DNA of 64,000 nucleotides from Vanilla planifolia (GCA_023846275.1 JAIUJO010000091.1:1071229-1135228); one strand, 5' to 3'; shown: positions 1-13,070, counted from the stretch's first letter. Numbers and translations are program-made. Notes: generated by a model not told the origin, from the sequence alone.

Positions 1-1138
1 TTTCTTCTTCTTCTTCTCTTCCTCCTCGTTATTGTTCACATTTTTCTGCTTCTTCTTCTTCATCTTTTTCTGCCTTCTTCATCATCTACTACTTTTTCTT
101 CTTCTCTTCTTCTTCTTCTTATTTGCCCTCTTCTTCTTCCTCTTCTTCTTCTTCTCTTCATTCTTCTTCTTCTTTGTTTCCATCTTCAACCTCTTCTTCT
201 TATTCTTCTTCTTCTTCTTCTTCAACTTCTTCATCTTCTTCTTCTTCTTCTTCTTCTTTTTCTTCTTTCTCTTATTCTTCTTCTTCTTCGTCTTCTTCTT
301 TTTCTACTTCTCCTTCTTCATCGTCTTCTTCTTCTTCTTCTTCTTCTTCTTCTTCTCCTTCTTCTTCATCATATTCTTCTTCTTCTTCTTCTTCTTGTAC
401 TTCTTCGTCCACTTCTTATTTTTCCTTTTCTTCTTCTTCTTCTTCTTCTTCTTCTTCTTCTTCTTCCCTTCTTCTCCTTCTTGCTCCTCTTCTCCTTCTT
501 CTTCTTCTTCTTCTTCTTCTTCTACTTCTTTATCTTCTTCCTCTTTTTCTTTTTTTTCTTCATCATCTTCTTCTCTTTCATCATCATCTCCTCCTCCTTC
601 TTCTTCTTCTTCTTCTTTGTCTTTCTCTTTGTCTTTTTCTTCATTTTCTCCTTTCATCTTCTTGCTATTCTTTGTCTTCTACTTCTTCTTCCTCTTCTTA
701 AACTTCTTTGTCATCTTCTCCATCTTTTACTTTTTCTTCTTCTTCTAATGCTTTCCCCTTCTTCTTTTTCATCTTTTTCTACTTCTCCTCCATCGTCACT
801 ATCTTCTTTTTCATCTTCTTCAACTACTATTTCTTTTTCTTTTACTTATTCTTCCCCTTCTTCTTCATCTTCTTCTTCTTCTTCTTCTTCTTCTTTGTCA
901 TCTACTACATCTTTTTCTTCTTCTTCTTCTTCTTCTTCATTTTCTTCTTCTTTTTCTTTGTCATCTACTTCTCTTTGTCCTTCTTCTACTTGTTCTTCTC
1001 CTTCTTCTTCTTCTTCTTCTTCTTCTCCTTATCTCTTTCCTCTTCTTCTTCTTCTTCTTCTTCTTCTTCTTTTTCTTCTACTTCTTCTTCTTTGCCATCT
1101 TCTTCTTCTTCTTCTTCTTCTTCTTGTTCATTTTTATG

Positions 1139-1170
<32 letters not shown>

Positions 1171-1542
1171 CTACTTCTTCATCTTGTTCTTGTTCTTGTC
1201 CTTCTTCTTCTTCTTCATCATATTTGTCTTCTTCTTCTTCCTCCTCTTCTAGTTCATCTTCTTCTTCTCCTTCTTCTTTAGCTTCTTCTTCTTCTTCCAC
1301 TTCTACTCCTTTTAGTTCTTCTTCTTCTTCTTCTTCAACTTCTTCTTCTTCTTCTTCTTTTTCTAGTTCTTCCTCGTCTTCTTCTTCCTCTTCTGCTACT
1401 TTTTCTCCTTCATCTTCATCTTCTTCTTCTTCGTCTTCTCCCTCTTCTTCATATTATTCTTCTTCTTCTACTCCTTTTTCTGTATCTTCTTATTCTTCCT
1501 TTTCTTCTTCAACTTCTTTTTCTTCTTCTTCATCATCATCTT
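1..1542. repeat. TTC/CTT polypyrimidine microsatellite array
   Basis: The plus strand is almost pure pyrimidine, built from TTC/CTT triplets with interspersed TTT, CTC, CAT and ACT variants. The minus strand is correspondingly GAA/GAG purine. The array is open at the left edge of the window, so its true length is unknown. It ends where TAGCC-type pentamers begin. Long open frames through it (poly-Phe, poly-Ser, poly-Leu, poly-Glu) are products of triplet periodicity and are not genes. Long GAA/TTC tracts are known to form intramolecular triplexes and to expand. Confidence 0.95.
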
Positions 1543-4500
1543 TTAGCCAAACCTAGCCCAGCGTAGCCTAACCTAAACTAGCCTAACTTAATCTAGCTAA
1601 GCTCTACTCTGGTCTACAATGCTTTGACCTACTCTACTCTACTCTACTTTGCTTTACTCTGCTTTTCTCTACTATGCTCTACTCTACTCTACTTTAGCCA
1701 AGCCTAGCTTAGCCTAACCTAACCAATCCTAGCTCTACTCAACTCTACTCTACTCGAGTCTAGCCTAGCTTAACCTTGCTCTACTCTATTATAGTCTACT
1801 CTACTCTACTCCACTCCACTCTACTCTACTATTCTTTACTCTACTCTACTCTAACCTACCCTACCCTTGCCTAGCTTAGCTTAACATATCTCTATTCTAA
1901 TCTACTCAACTCTTCTCGGCTCTACTCTTCTGTACTATACTCTTCTCTATTCTTCTCCACCCTACTCTTTTGTTCTCTACTCTGCTCTGCTCTATTTTAC
2001 TGTACTTTGTTAGACTCTAGCCTTGCCTAGCCTAGCTTAGCCTAACATAGCACTACTCTACTCTATTCTACTCTGGTCTACTCTACTCTACTCTAGCCTA
2101 GCCTTACCTAGCTTACCCTAGCTTAACCTTGCCTATCCATGCTCTACTCTACTATGCTTTACTTTACTCTACACAACTCTACTATATTCTACTCTACTCT
2201 ACTTTACTCTATCCTAGCTTAGTCTAGCATCACTTAACCTAACTCTACCATACTCTACTCTCGCTTAGCTTAACCTAGCCTAGCCTTACCTTGCCTAGCT
2301 TACTTTAGCCTAACCTAACTCTGCTCAGCTCTACTCTATACTAGTTTGGTGTACTCTAGTTTGCTCTGCTATGTTATGCTCAAAACTACTCTACTCTATT
2401 ATAATCTAACCTAACCTATCCTAATCTAACCTAGCCCTACTCTACTCTAGCCTAGTCTAGCAAACCCTAGCCAAGGCTAGTTTAGCCGTACTGAGCTCTT
2501 TTCTACTCTACTCTACCCTACTCTACTCTATCCTACTCTACTCTACTAAACTCTAGCCTAGCCTAATCGAGCTCTGCTTTTCTCTACTCTGCTCTATTCT
2601 GCTCTTCTACTCTACTCTACTCCACTTAACTCTACTTTATCCTAGCCTAGCCTAGCTTAACATAGCTTTGCTCTATTCTTCTCTACTCTACTCTACTTTA
2701 CTCTTCTAGACTCTACTCTTCTTTACTCTAGCCTAGCCAAGCATAGTCTAGCTTAGCCCAACCTAACCTAAATTTACTCTATTACTCTATTTTACTCTAC
2801 TCTTCTCCACTCTACTTTTCTCTACTCAGCACTACTGTTCTCTACTTTATTATGCTGTTCTCTACTCTACTCTGCTCTACTATGCTTTTCTTTTCTCTAC
2901 TTTGCTCTGCTCTACTCTTCTCTACTTTGCTTAAATATGCTCTACTCTACTCTACTCTACAGTGATATGCTCTACTCAACTCTGCTCTCCTCTCCTATCC
3001 TCACCTCTCCTCTCCTCTCCTCTCCTCTCCTCTCCTTTCCTCTACTTTACCATACCCTACTCTACTCTACTCTACACCTTTCTACTCTACCCTGCTCTAT
3101 TCTGCTCTACACTACTTTACTCTACCCTTGCCTAACCAAGCTTAGTCTTATCGAATTTAGCTCTACTCTACTCTACTATACTGTACTCTAGTCTAGCCTA
3201 GCTTACACTAGCCTAGCCTTGCTTAAGCTCGTTCTACTCAACTCTTCTCTACTATAGTCTAACCCTTACAATCTTAATCTAGGTCTGCTATGCTCTTCTC
3301 TACTCTTCTCTACTATGCCTTACTCTGTTATACTCTACTCTACTATATTCTATACTCTAGCTTAACCTAGCTTAGTTAAGCCTAACCTAGCTCTACTATA
3401 CTGTTACTCTACTCTAATCTAGTCTACTATACTATACTCTACTCTACACAACTCTTGCCTAGCCTAGCTTGACTTAGCTTAACATTGCCTAGCCTAGCCT
3501 AACCCTTCTCCTTTCTTCTATAATTTACTCTACTCTGCTCTACTCTACTATTTTTTCTCTACTCTATTATGCTTTATTCTACTCTACATTGCTCTACTCA
3601 GCTAAACTCTATTAAACTCTACTCTACTTTGCTCTACTCTACTCTCTTCTACCCTACACCACTCTATTTTACTCTACTCCACTCTAACCTAAACTTGCCT
3701 AGCCTAGCCAAACCTAGCTTTACTCTACTCTACTCTAGCTTAGCCAAGCTTAACCAAGATTTACTCTACTCTATTCTACTATCCTCTACACTACTCTGAG
3801 TTGCATTGCTCTACTCTATTCTACTTTACTCTAGCCTTGCTTAGCCTCGCTTAGCCTAGCCTAACTTCTTTTAGCCATACTTCGCTCTATTCTACTCTAC
3901 TCTACTCTATGCTACTCTTTTCTAGTCTACTCTAATATACTCTAACCTTGCCTGGCCTAGCCAAGGCTAGTATAGCTTTGCCTAACCTAGCTCGATAATG
4001 CTTTGCTCTGCTCTACTCTTCTCTTTTCTGCTTGCATTGCTGATCTCCACTTTGCTCTACTATATTCTACTCTACACTACTCTAGCCTAACCTTCCCTTG
4101 ACTAGCCTAGCTTAATCAAGCTCTGCTCTACTCTACACTTTTCTATAGTACTCTACTCTACTCTACTCTATTATATCCTCGCTTAACCTAGCCTATCCTA
4201 CCCTAGCCTAGCATAACCTAACTCTACTATGCTCTTCTCTACTCTACTCTACTCTATATTATACTCCACTCTACTATACTCTATGCTACTCTACTCTAAC
4301 CTATCCTAGTCTATCATTGCTCTACTTTTCTCTACTCTACTGAAGCCTTCCCTAGCTTAGCCTTGCTTAGCCTAGCCTAACCTAGCTCTGCTCTACTCTG
4401 TTCTACTTTATTCTTCTCTATGTTATACTTCTCTACTATCCTCTACTCTACTCTGCTCTACTATACTTTATTAAAATAATTTATATGCTAACCTAGCCTA

Positions 4501-5323
4501 GTTTAACATAGCTCTACTCTACTCTACTAGACTAAACTTTACTCTACTCTAGCTTAGCTTAGCCTAACCTAGCCTAGCCTAGCCTAACCTAACCTAACCT
4601 CTCTTTACTCTAATCTTCTCTCCTCTACTCTACTCTAATCTACACTTCTCTTCTCTACTCAAACCTAGCCTAGCCAAACTTAGCTCTAGTACACTCAATT
4701 CAACTCTACTCTGCTCTTCTCTACTCTACTGTACTATACTCTAATCTAACCAAGCCTAGCCTAGATGAACCTAGCTTTGCTCTACTCTAGTCTACTCTTC
4801 TCTACCTTACTCTACTAAACTCTGCTCTACTCTACTACACTCTACTCTACTTCACTGTAGTCTACTCTACTCTACTCTACACTACTCTTCTTTACTCTAC
4901 TCTAACCATAGCTCCACTCGACTCTACTCTACTCTACTTTAATCTATTAATTTTCTCTATTCTAGCTTAGCCTAACTTGGCTCTGCACTACTTTGTTCTA
5001 CTCTACTCTACTCTACTCTACTCCACTCTACTCTAACAAACCCTAGCCTAACCTAACCTATCGTAACCTAGCTCTACTCTACTTCACTCTGCTCCACTCT
5101 ACCCTTCTACTCTCCTCTAGCTTAACCTAACCTAGCATAGCTCTATGCTACTCTACTCAACTCAACTCTACTCTACTCAAACATTGCCTAGACAAGCCTT
5201 GCCTAACATAGCTGTACTCTACTCTACTCAAGCATAGCCTTACTTAGCATTCCCTTATTTAGCCTAGCATAACTTAACCTAGCTTTGCTCTACTCTGCTC
5301 TGCTCTAGTCTACTTTGCTCAAC
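1543..5323 (+). repeat. Pentanucleotide satellite, CTCTA orientation
   Basis: This is a tandem lattice of 5-bp units. Two flavours alternate in short blocks: CTCTA/CTCTG/CTTTA units, and CCTAG/CTTAG/CCTAA units (for example 1546-1605, 1691-1735, 2025-2050, 4556-4600). Both fit a YYTAR-like pentamer, so the two flavours look like variants of one ancestral unit. No gene is visible. Frames such as 2937-3191 and 3569-3799 are repeat translations. Confidence 0.9.
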
Positions 5324-5338
5324 TAGAGTAGAGTTGAG
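5318..5338. other. Orientation switch of the pentanucleotide satellite
   Basis: To the left the plus strand reads CTCTA. To the right it reads TAGAG, the exact reverse complement. The switch falls in a small palindrome with arms CTCAAC (5318-5323) and GTTGAG (5333-5338) and a 9-base loop. There is no spacer of other sequence. Confidence 0.85.
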
Positions 5339-6664
5339 TAGGGTAGAGTAAAGCTAGGTTTGGTTAGGCAAAGCTAGGCTAGAGTAGAGTAGAGTAGAGT
5401 AGGGTAGAATAGAGAAGAGAAGAGCAGAGCAGAGTAGAACTGAGCAAAGTAGAGTAGTGTAGAGTAGAATAAAGTAGAGTAGAGCAAAGCAGAGTAGAGT
5501 AGAGTAGAGTAGAGCAGACCAGTTGAGCTAGGTTAGGCTTGGCTAGGTTAGAGTAGAGTAGAGTAGGGTGGAGTAGAGAAGAGTAGCATAAAGTAGAGCT
5601 TTGTTAGGCATGGCTAGACTATGATAGGTTAAATTAGGCTAAAGTAGAGTAAAGTAGAGTAGAGCACAACAGGGTAGAGTAAAGTAGGGAAAAGCATAGT
5701 AGGGCAGAGCAAAGCAAAGTAGAGTAGAGTAGATTAGAGTAAAGTATAGTAGAGCTGATTAGAGTAGAGCAAAGTAGAGTTGAGCTGAGTAGAGTAGAGT
5801 AGAGCAAAACAGAGCAGAGTAGAGTAGAGTAAAGTAGAGTAGAGCAGAGTAGAGAAGGGTAGAGTAGAGAAGAGTAAAGCAGAGTAGTACAGAATAGAGT
5901 AGAGTAGAGTAGAGTCAAGTAGAGCAGAGTGGAGTAGAGCTAGATTAGGTTAGGGCAGGTTAAGATAGAGTAGAGTAGAGTAGGGCAAAGTTAGGTTGGG
6001 TTCAGCTAAGTAGCCTAGAGTAGAGTAAAGTAGATAGGGTGGACTAGAGGAGAGTAGAGTAAAAAAGAGCTAGGTTAGTCTAGGTTAGGTTAGCCTATGC
6101 TAGGCTAGGTTAGGCTAGGCTAGAGTAAAGTAAAGTAGAGTATAGTAGAGCTAGGTTAGGCTAGGCTAGGCAAGTGTAAGCCAAAGTACTGTTGCTTAGA
6201 GTAGAATTGAGTAGAGTAGAGCAGAGTAGAGTAGAGCAGAGTAGAGTAGAGTAGTGCAGAGCATAGCAAAATATAGCAGAGCAAAGTAGGATTAGGTTTG
6301 GCTAGGCTAAGGTAGGCTATGGTAGGCTAGAGTAGAGTAAAAAAGAATAGAGTTAGGATAAGCTAGGCTAGGCTAGGTTTGAGTAGAGTAGAGTACAGTA
6401 GAGTGGAGTAGTGTAAAGTATAGTTTAAGAGAGTATAATAGAGTAGAGTTGAGCATAATAGAGTTAGGTTTGGCTAGGCTTGGCTAGAGTAGGCTAGGGT
6501 AAGCTAGGCAAATGTAGTGTAGAGTAGAGTAGCATAGAGAAGAGTAGAGTAAAGCAGAGCTCGATTAGGTTAGACTAGGCTAGAGAAGAGTAGAGTAGAG
6601 TAGAGCAGAGTAGGGTAGAGTAGAGCAGAGAGGAGAAGAGTAGAGCAGAGTAGAGGAGGGCAGA
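5324..6664 (-). repeat. Pentanucleotide satellite, inverted (TAGAG) orientation
   Basis: This is the same pentamer family as 1543-5323 but reverse complemented: TAGAG/CAGAG blocks alternate with GCTAGGTTAGGCTAGG-type blocks (for example 6061-6125, 6345-6380). The minus-strand frame at 5634-5918 is a translation of the repeat (Leu/Tyr/Ser/Thr) and is not a gene. Confidence 0.9.
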
Positions 6665-6905
6665 GTGGCTATCAAGCCCCTACCTAAACTAATACCACTA
6701 GATAACAAAATTATCATTAGAGTGAGAATAATAAACAAAACCCAAGGTGGGGACCCCATGGAAAGACAAACCTCAACTCCAAAATTAAAAATATATAAAT
6801 AAAGACATTTTTTCTTAAAAGCTTAATCAACACCAAGCCCTCCCCTTTCTCACACATCTTGTTAAAAGGGCTCTCCTGTAGCACCATCAATCCCAATTCT
6901 CGAAT
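6665..6905. other. Non-repetitive 240-bp insert within the pentamer satellite
   Basis: The pentamer array stops at about 6664 and resumes at about 6906. Between them lies ordinary mixed-composition sequence with a GGGGACCCC-containing stretch near 6750, an A-rich piece (6780-6825) and a C-rich piece (6836-6850). I recognise no coding frame, terminal repeats or RNA gene. It could be a fragment of a transposable element or of a deleted unique region. Confidence 0.7.
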
Positions 6906-7207
6906 ATAGCAGAGTAGAGTAGAGAAGAGCTAGGTTAGGTTGGGCTTGGCAAGAGTATAGTAAAGTATAGTAGAGTAGAGTAGAGTAGAGCAGAGCATAG
7001 CAAAGTAAAGTAAAGCAAAAGAGAGTAGAGAAGAGTAGAGTTGAGTAGAGTAGAGTAGAGCAAGGTTAGGCTAGGCTAGGTTAAGTGAGGCTAGAGTAGA
7101 CTAGACTAGAGTAGAGTAGATCTAGGTTAGGCTAAGCTCAGTTAGAGTAGAGTATAGTAGATTAGCATAGAGTAGAGTAGAGTAAAGTAAGGTAGAGCAA
7201 AGTTAGG
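6906..7207 (-). repeat. Pentanucleotide satellite, inverted orientation (continuation)
   Basis: TAGAG and GCTAGG/GGTTAG units resume in the same orientation as before the insert and end where the LINE ORF1 remnant begins. Confidence 0.88.
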
Positions 7208-7684
7208 CTAGGCATGGGTTGCTTGCAGCACCATCGACTTAAAGGTCTTTCCAGAGTTATAGAGCATAATCCACACATCCCTTGCAAGAGGCGCAAGTGC
7301 AGCGATAGCTAGCTTCCCATGCCGCACTGTTGAAATAGGAAGCAAATGGCCGCAAGCAAAACATAATTTAGGCAACCCCTCATACTCGAATATCTGGAAT
7401 GATCTTCCCTTTGCTCCTCTCAGCCACATACCCAATTTTAATGGCTTTGATAAAACCATCCTGACGTACACTCGGGCGAAGGTCGATGGTTGTATGTCCG
7501 TCGTCCACCTGCCCAGAAGAATTGGTTCTCCAACTAACTTTGCAATCCTTAGTATGTTCTCAACGTCGTAGTAGATTAAGGGGAGGGTCAGAAACTGAAC
7601 CCAAACTGGGGTGCATATCACTATCATTGCATTTGGTCGAAAGTCGGGAGACCACATGTCCATGCCCATGGCCTGGCCATGCAC
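7208..7684 (-). pseudogene. LINE ORF1 remnant (DUF4283-like, broken zinc knuckle)
   Basis: This is a 158-codon minus-strand frame that resembles the middle of plant LINE/retroelement ORF1 (gag-like, nucleic-acid-binding) proteins. Visible landmarks are WSPDF (residues 11-15), TPVWV (25-29), LVGEP (50-54), an FARVYV stretch (69-74), SKPLK (79-83), and YEGLPKLCFACG (101-112). In intact relatives the last motif opens a C-X2-C-X4-H-X4-C knuckle. Here C108 and C111 are present but the spaced His and final Cys are not, so the finger is broken by deletion or frameshift. The N-terminal part of the domain is missing. The start codon is only the first available ATG and is probably not a true start. Its residues differ strongly from the ORF1 at 59288-60682, so it comes from another LINE family. 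Both ends abut satellites, pentamer on one side and CA-rich on the other. It is non-functional. Confidence 0.72.
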
Positions 7685-8868
7685 ACCTTGCTCTCACATG
7701 CACACACCCACACAATCACAAATAGTTGCACACATATGCATCTATTCATGCATGTGGATGAGGACACACACATATTCATCTAGTTGAACATACACACACA
7801 CAAACTAACACACACATAAATATACGCACATGTATGAACACATCCACTGTCACACACACATGCACACATTCACACACACACATGAGCACACAGACACACA
7901 CATTTGCACACATACATGCATGCATGCATACATGCTAACATGCATCCACACATGTACACACACTCACAGACACATGCATACATAGAAGCACACATGTGGA
8001 TAGTTGCACACAAACAAATGCATGCACACCATTGCACACATGTATACAAGCACACACACCTCCGTATGAACACATGTAAACATGTTCACAAACATACATG
8101 CACAGACACACACATGACCAAGCACATACATGCACACGCATGCACACAAACAACACACATATACATGCTCACATGAATCTATGCACAAATGCATGCACAC
8201 ACACCATGTCAACACAAACATGAATGCACACATAGATAAAAAAGCACAGATGCCCTAAGACATACATAGAAATAAACATGCATGTACATAGAAATGCATG
8301 CACACACACACACATATACAATCATATGCATCCATGCACACACACACACAAGTACCTATGCATACACATGCATATATGCATGCATGCACATGAGCATGTG
8401 CACACACTCACACAAGCTTGTAGGCACATATGCACATATTTAAATGCACATACAAAGGCAGACCCATCCACACGCATATAGAAGCATGCCCTCACACACA
8501 CATGCATGCAAAAGTACATGCACACACAAACATGCTACCACATACATGTAGATGCACACACGTAAGATTACACATATACACCAATGCAAAAACACATAGA
8601 TAGACACATGTACAAGTAGATAAGCTCATGTGTGCATGAACACATACACACATACAAACGTACCCACACACATGAATATAGACACACACACACACATGCA
8701 CTAAAAATAAGCACACAACAACACACACACATGAACGCACATACACACATGCATGTGATTGCATGTCACATATGCATTCATGCACACACATGCATGTACA
8801 AATGCAAACACATGCACCTACACTGACAACCAAAAATGCCACACACACAAACACACACACACACACAA

Positions 8869-8870
<2 letters not shown>

Positions 8871-8932
<62 letters not shown>
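8871..8932. repeat. Compound (CA)n(TA)n microsatellite
   Basis: A pure CA run (about 8871-8912) passes directly into a pure AT run (about 8913-8932). It is the longest perfect dinucleotide tract in the CA-rich array. A smaller compound tract of the same structure lies at 22841-22876. Confidence 0.9.
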
Positions 8933-9717
8933 GCACAAATACACATGCACACACACATATGCACAAACACATATAGATGCACACATGAACAATGCAAACA
9001 TGAATAGACATGTATGTACACACACCTACACATTCACACACATAGATGATATAGAAGCACATAAACACCTACACACACTTACACTAATAGTAATGAACAC
9101 ACACATATAAACACATGGACATCCACACACATATGGCCAAACACACATATACATAGACACATGCACATACACACAAATGCATGCACAATCACACACAAGC
9201 ATACACATGTGCACATACACATGCTTGCCCACACATGCATGACCATAGACTCACATATACACAAACCCATGCATATGGGTAGACAAGCACACATACATAG
9301 ATGCACACATGTACGCACAAACATGCACATACATAGACACATAATCACACACTCAAATATGCACACACACACACACACACACATGCACACATACATAAGC
9401 ATGAGTACTTACAAACACACATACTCACACACACACACATAGAAATACCGACTTGTACGCCATGAACTCAAACATATGTATAGAAGCACACATACAAATG
9501 CGTGCACACACACACACATGCTCATAGGCATGCACACATGCACTTGTAGACACACATGTACACACATATGCATACACACACAAGCATGCACCAATGCATA
9601 TACTTGTGTACACACAAGCACATATGCATGCATGCCTACACTCACACAAAAATGCATGCATACATGTACGTAAATACATTCATGAACACACACACCCCCT
9701 TATACACACATGTGTGT

Positions 9718-9758
<41 letters not shown>

Positions 9759-11499
9759 TGCATAGACACATGACATACACGTTGGCAAAGACAAATGTAT
9801 CCACATCCACAAGCACTGTCACACATATACTCTTACACACTTGCATACACATGCACCCACACTAACACCTGTATCTGTGCACACATACATGTAGAAACAT
9901 GCATGCACATGTACACACACACAAATACACATGCAAACATACAAACATACAAACATACACAATGATAAACACTTGTGCATCCACACACACATGTAAGCTC
10001 ATGCACTCAAACACAATCACACCCAAACCTACACACATGAACATAAGCATGAATAGTACACACATATACGCACACGCACATAGTCATGTTCACATGCAAA
10101 TATGGACTCACAAGAACACACACACAATCACACACTTGCATGCACACACATACAAAAATATCCCTATACATAGACACATGCATATGCAAACACACAAAAT
10201 CACACTTGCATGCACACAAGTACAAACATGCTCACATTTACCCCCATGAAAACACATGTGCATGCATGCACATGCACTCATGCAAAGACACACATCCACA
10301 TGTACAAGCACACACACATGCAAACACAAATGAATATACACTTGTGCACACACATGCAAATACATACAAACACAAGAACACATACATATAGTTCACAAAA
10401 GCACATGCATGTAGACACACACAAACATATGTACACAAAACCACATGGACACACACACTCTCACACACATGCAAAATCACAAATGCATGCCGACACACAC
10501 ACAAGGTCATACATGCACACATAGAGGCATAAACTTGCAAACATAGACACACGCATGCATGTACATAAACACACACACACACTAACACATAGGCATGCAT
10601 GCATACATTGCTTACACTCACATGCACACATGCCAATATATGTGCATATACAGATGCATAACACACAAATATGTACACACATATGCTTGCACATAAACAT
10701 AAGTGCACATGCACACATGAACCCACACATGCACACACACACCCACACACACAGCCATACATTCACACATGCACATGATCACATGTAAAAATCCATACAT
10801 GTATGCACCCATGCATACACACATGCACACACAAGCACATGGACACATGCACAGGCATACACATGCACAAACACATGTACACAAAAATACACACACAACA
10901 CAAAAAGCACATGTACACACAAAGACTCCCACACACACATAAAACACATGCACAGACACATGCTCATGGATTGACACATACAAACACAATAGCACATGCA
11001 AAAAACACACACCCAAACAAGCTCAAATACACATGCACTTACACAATCACACACAAGCATGCACATACACATAAATGCTCACAAACACACACATGCAAGC
11101 ACAACTATACACAACACTCTTGTGAGAATAAGAACCATGCACAAATGCACAGACATGTGTGCATGCACACACAAATATATGCATACACATGTATACACAC
11201 ACGTAAGTACACACATGCACTCACATGCACACACACACACACACACATGCACATGCATAAACACACACATGTGCATATACATGCATACATACACACACAC
11301 ATAAAGCCACACACACACACACATGCAAATAAGAAGACACGCACACACAACACACACTCAAATATGCATATACCCACATGCATTCATGTTCACAAAAAAT
11401 GCAAATGCACACACAAACACATTTGCACATGCTTGCAATAATACATACGTGTGCATGCACACACACAAACTTACGTACATGCCCACACCAACACAACAC

Positions 11500-12032
11500 T
11501 CACGTACACATGCACATGCATGCTTGCACAATTGCATGGCATGTAGACATGACCCAAACATGCATAAACATAAGAACACCTGGACACATAGGTACAAACA
11601 CACACAAATAAACATGCAGACATACACACATACACATATATACAAACAAACATATATGCATGCACACACACATGGGCCCACATATATATTCACATACATA
11701 TGCACATACATAGACTTACACACATGCATGCATATGCATAGACACATGTATAGAAAGGCTCATATAAAAACACACACATACAAACACCAATGCATGTACC
11801 TTTATGCACACACAAGTAACTCACACACATAGACACATGCATAGATGCACGTACGTGCACACACAAATACACATATACCAAGCATGTACACAAACACACA
11901 CACACATGCATGCACTGACACAGACAAACACATGTACACAAACACACAAATGTACGCACACAAAAACACACACATCCACACATGCATGCATTCCCACACA
12001 CACACACAAACACATTGGCACACTCTCACATA

Positions 12033-12065
<33 letters not shown>

Positions 12066-13070
12066 GGAGACACACAAGCAAATACATGCAAAACACACAC
12101 ACATAGATGCACATCCACACACAAACTTATATGCACATACACACATGAATGTGCACACACATGCACACTTTCATACAGACATATGGACACACACCCACAC
12201 ACATATGCACATCTACACACAAACTCATCTATACATACACACATCTATACACAAGCTCTCACAAACACACAACCAGTAATGCACTTACATACACATAAGA
12301 ATGCACATGTACACACACATGCACACACACAAACACATGCGCACAAACACACATTCACACATAATCACATGCACAAACAAATGCACATACACATCTACAC
12401 AAACACACATGTGCACGCACAAATAGGTGCATGCATACACTTATACACACACACATAGGCACAAGCATGTAGATGTACACATGCACACACACACACACAA
12501 GCCCACACCCACACATACAAACTTACATACGTAAACACATGCTTGCACACTAGCCTGACACACATACATGACCCAAACATGCATACACACAAGAGTATAT
12601 GCACACATAGCTACACACTCATGCTCACATACACACATGCAAACACATACACATAAGTGCACACAAACAAACATGCACATACACACATATACACACATGG
12701 TCCCATGCACTCATACACATGCACATGCACACAAACATACACACACACATGTGTAAGAGCACACACATATACAAACTTGCTCACATACAAGCACAAAAAC
12801 ACACAAAAATACATGCACATGCACACACACATTCACAAATAGACTAACATGAAAACAAATAGATATGCAACTCATGTACACACACATACATAAAGATGCA
12901 CATATGTGCACACACAAATACATAAGACAAAGCATGCACACATGCACATGGATATGCACAAACACACATGCACACACCCACACACAAATACATATATGCA
13001 CACACACATACACACATGTGTGCATGTACACACACACAAACACATTGGCACATTCACACAAAGGTGCATG
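11500..13070. repeat. Higher-order duplication of about 1.03 kb within the CA-rich array
   Basis: Three rare words recur in the same order at similar spacing. ACATGACCCAAACATGCATA occurs at 11547 and 12566 (offset 1019). GATGCAC followed by GTGCACACACAAATACA occurs at 11844 and 12895 (offset 1051). AAACACATTGGCACA occurs near 12009 and 13039 (offset 1030). Between them the copies are diverged and carry indels. Confidence 0.65.

Noticed and set aside
32..1556. Frames of up to 282 codons of poly-Phe/Ser/Leu or poly-Glu/Lys
   Set aside because: They are direct translations of the TTC/GAA triplet repeat, open in all frames, with no family signature.
4556..4605. CCTAACCTAACC stretches as telomeric or interstitial telomere repeats
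   Set aside because: The plant telomere unit is CCCTAAA (7 bp) and no such tandem is seen. These are 5-bp CCTAA/CCTAG variants of the local pentamer.
2937..5918. Leu/Tyr/Ser/Thr-rich frames in the pentamer satellite
   Set aside because: They follow the 5-bp repeat phase (a 5-residue protein repeat) and have no other features.
6880..7235. The shared word GTAGCACCATC/GCAGCACCATC near 6880 and 7225 as evidence that the unique insert and the LINE remnant are one split element
   Set aside because: The match is only about 10 bp with no supporting frame or flanking similarity.
11500..13070. Regularly spaced repeats as a CRISPR array
   Set aside because: The copies are about 1 kb apart, diverged and in a CA-rich satellite. 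There are no uniform repeats or spacers and no cas genes.
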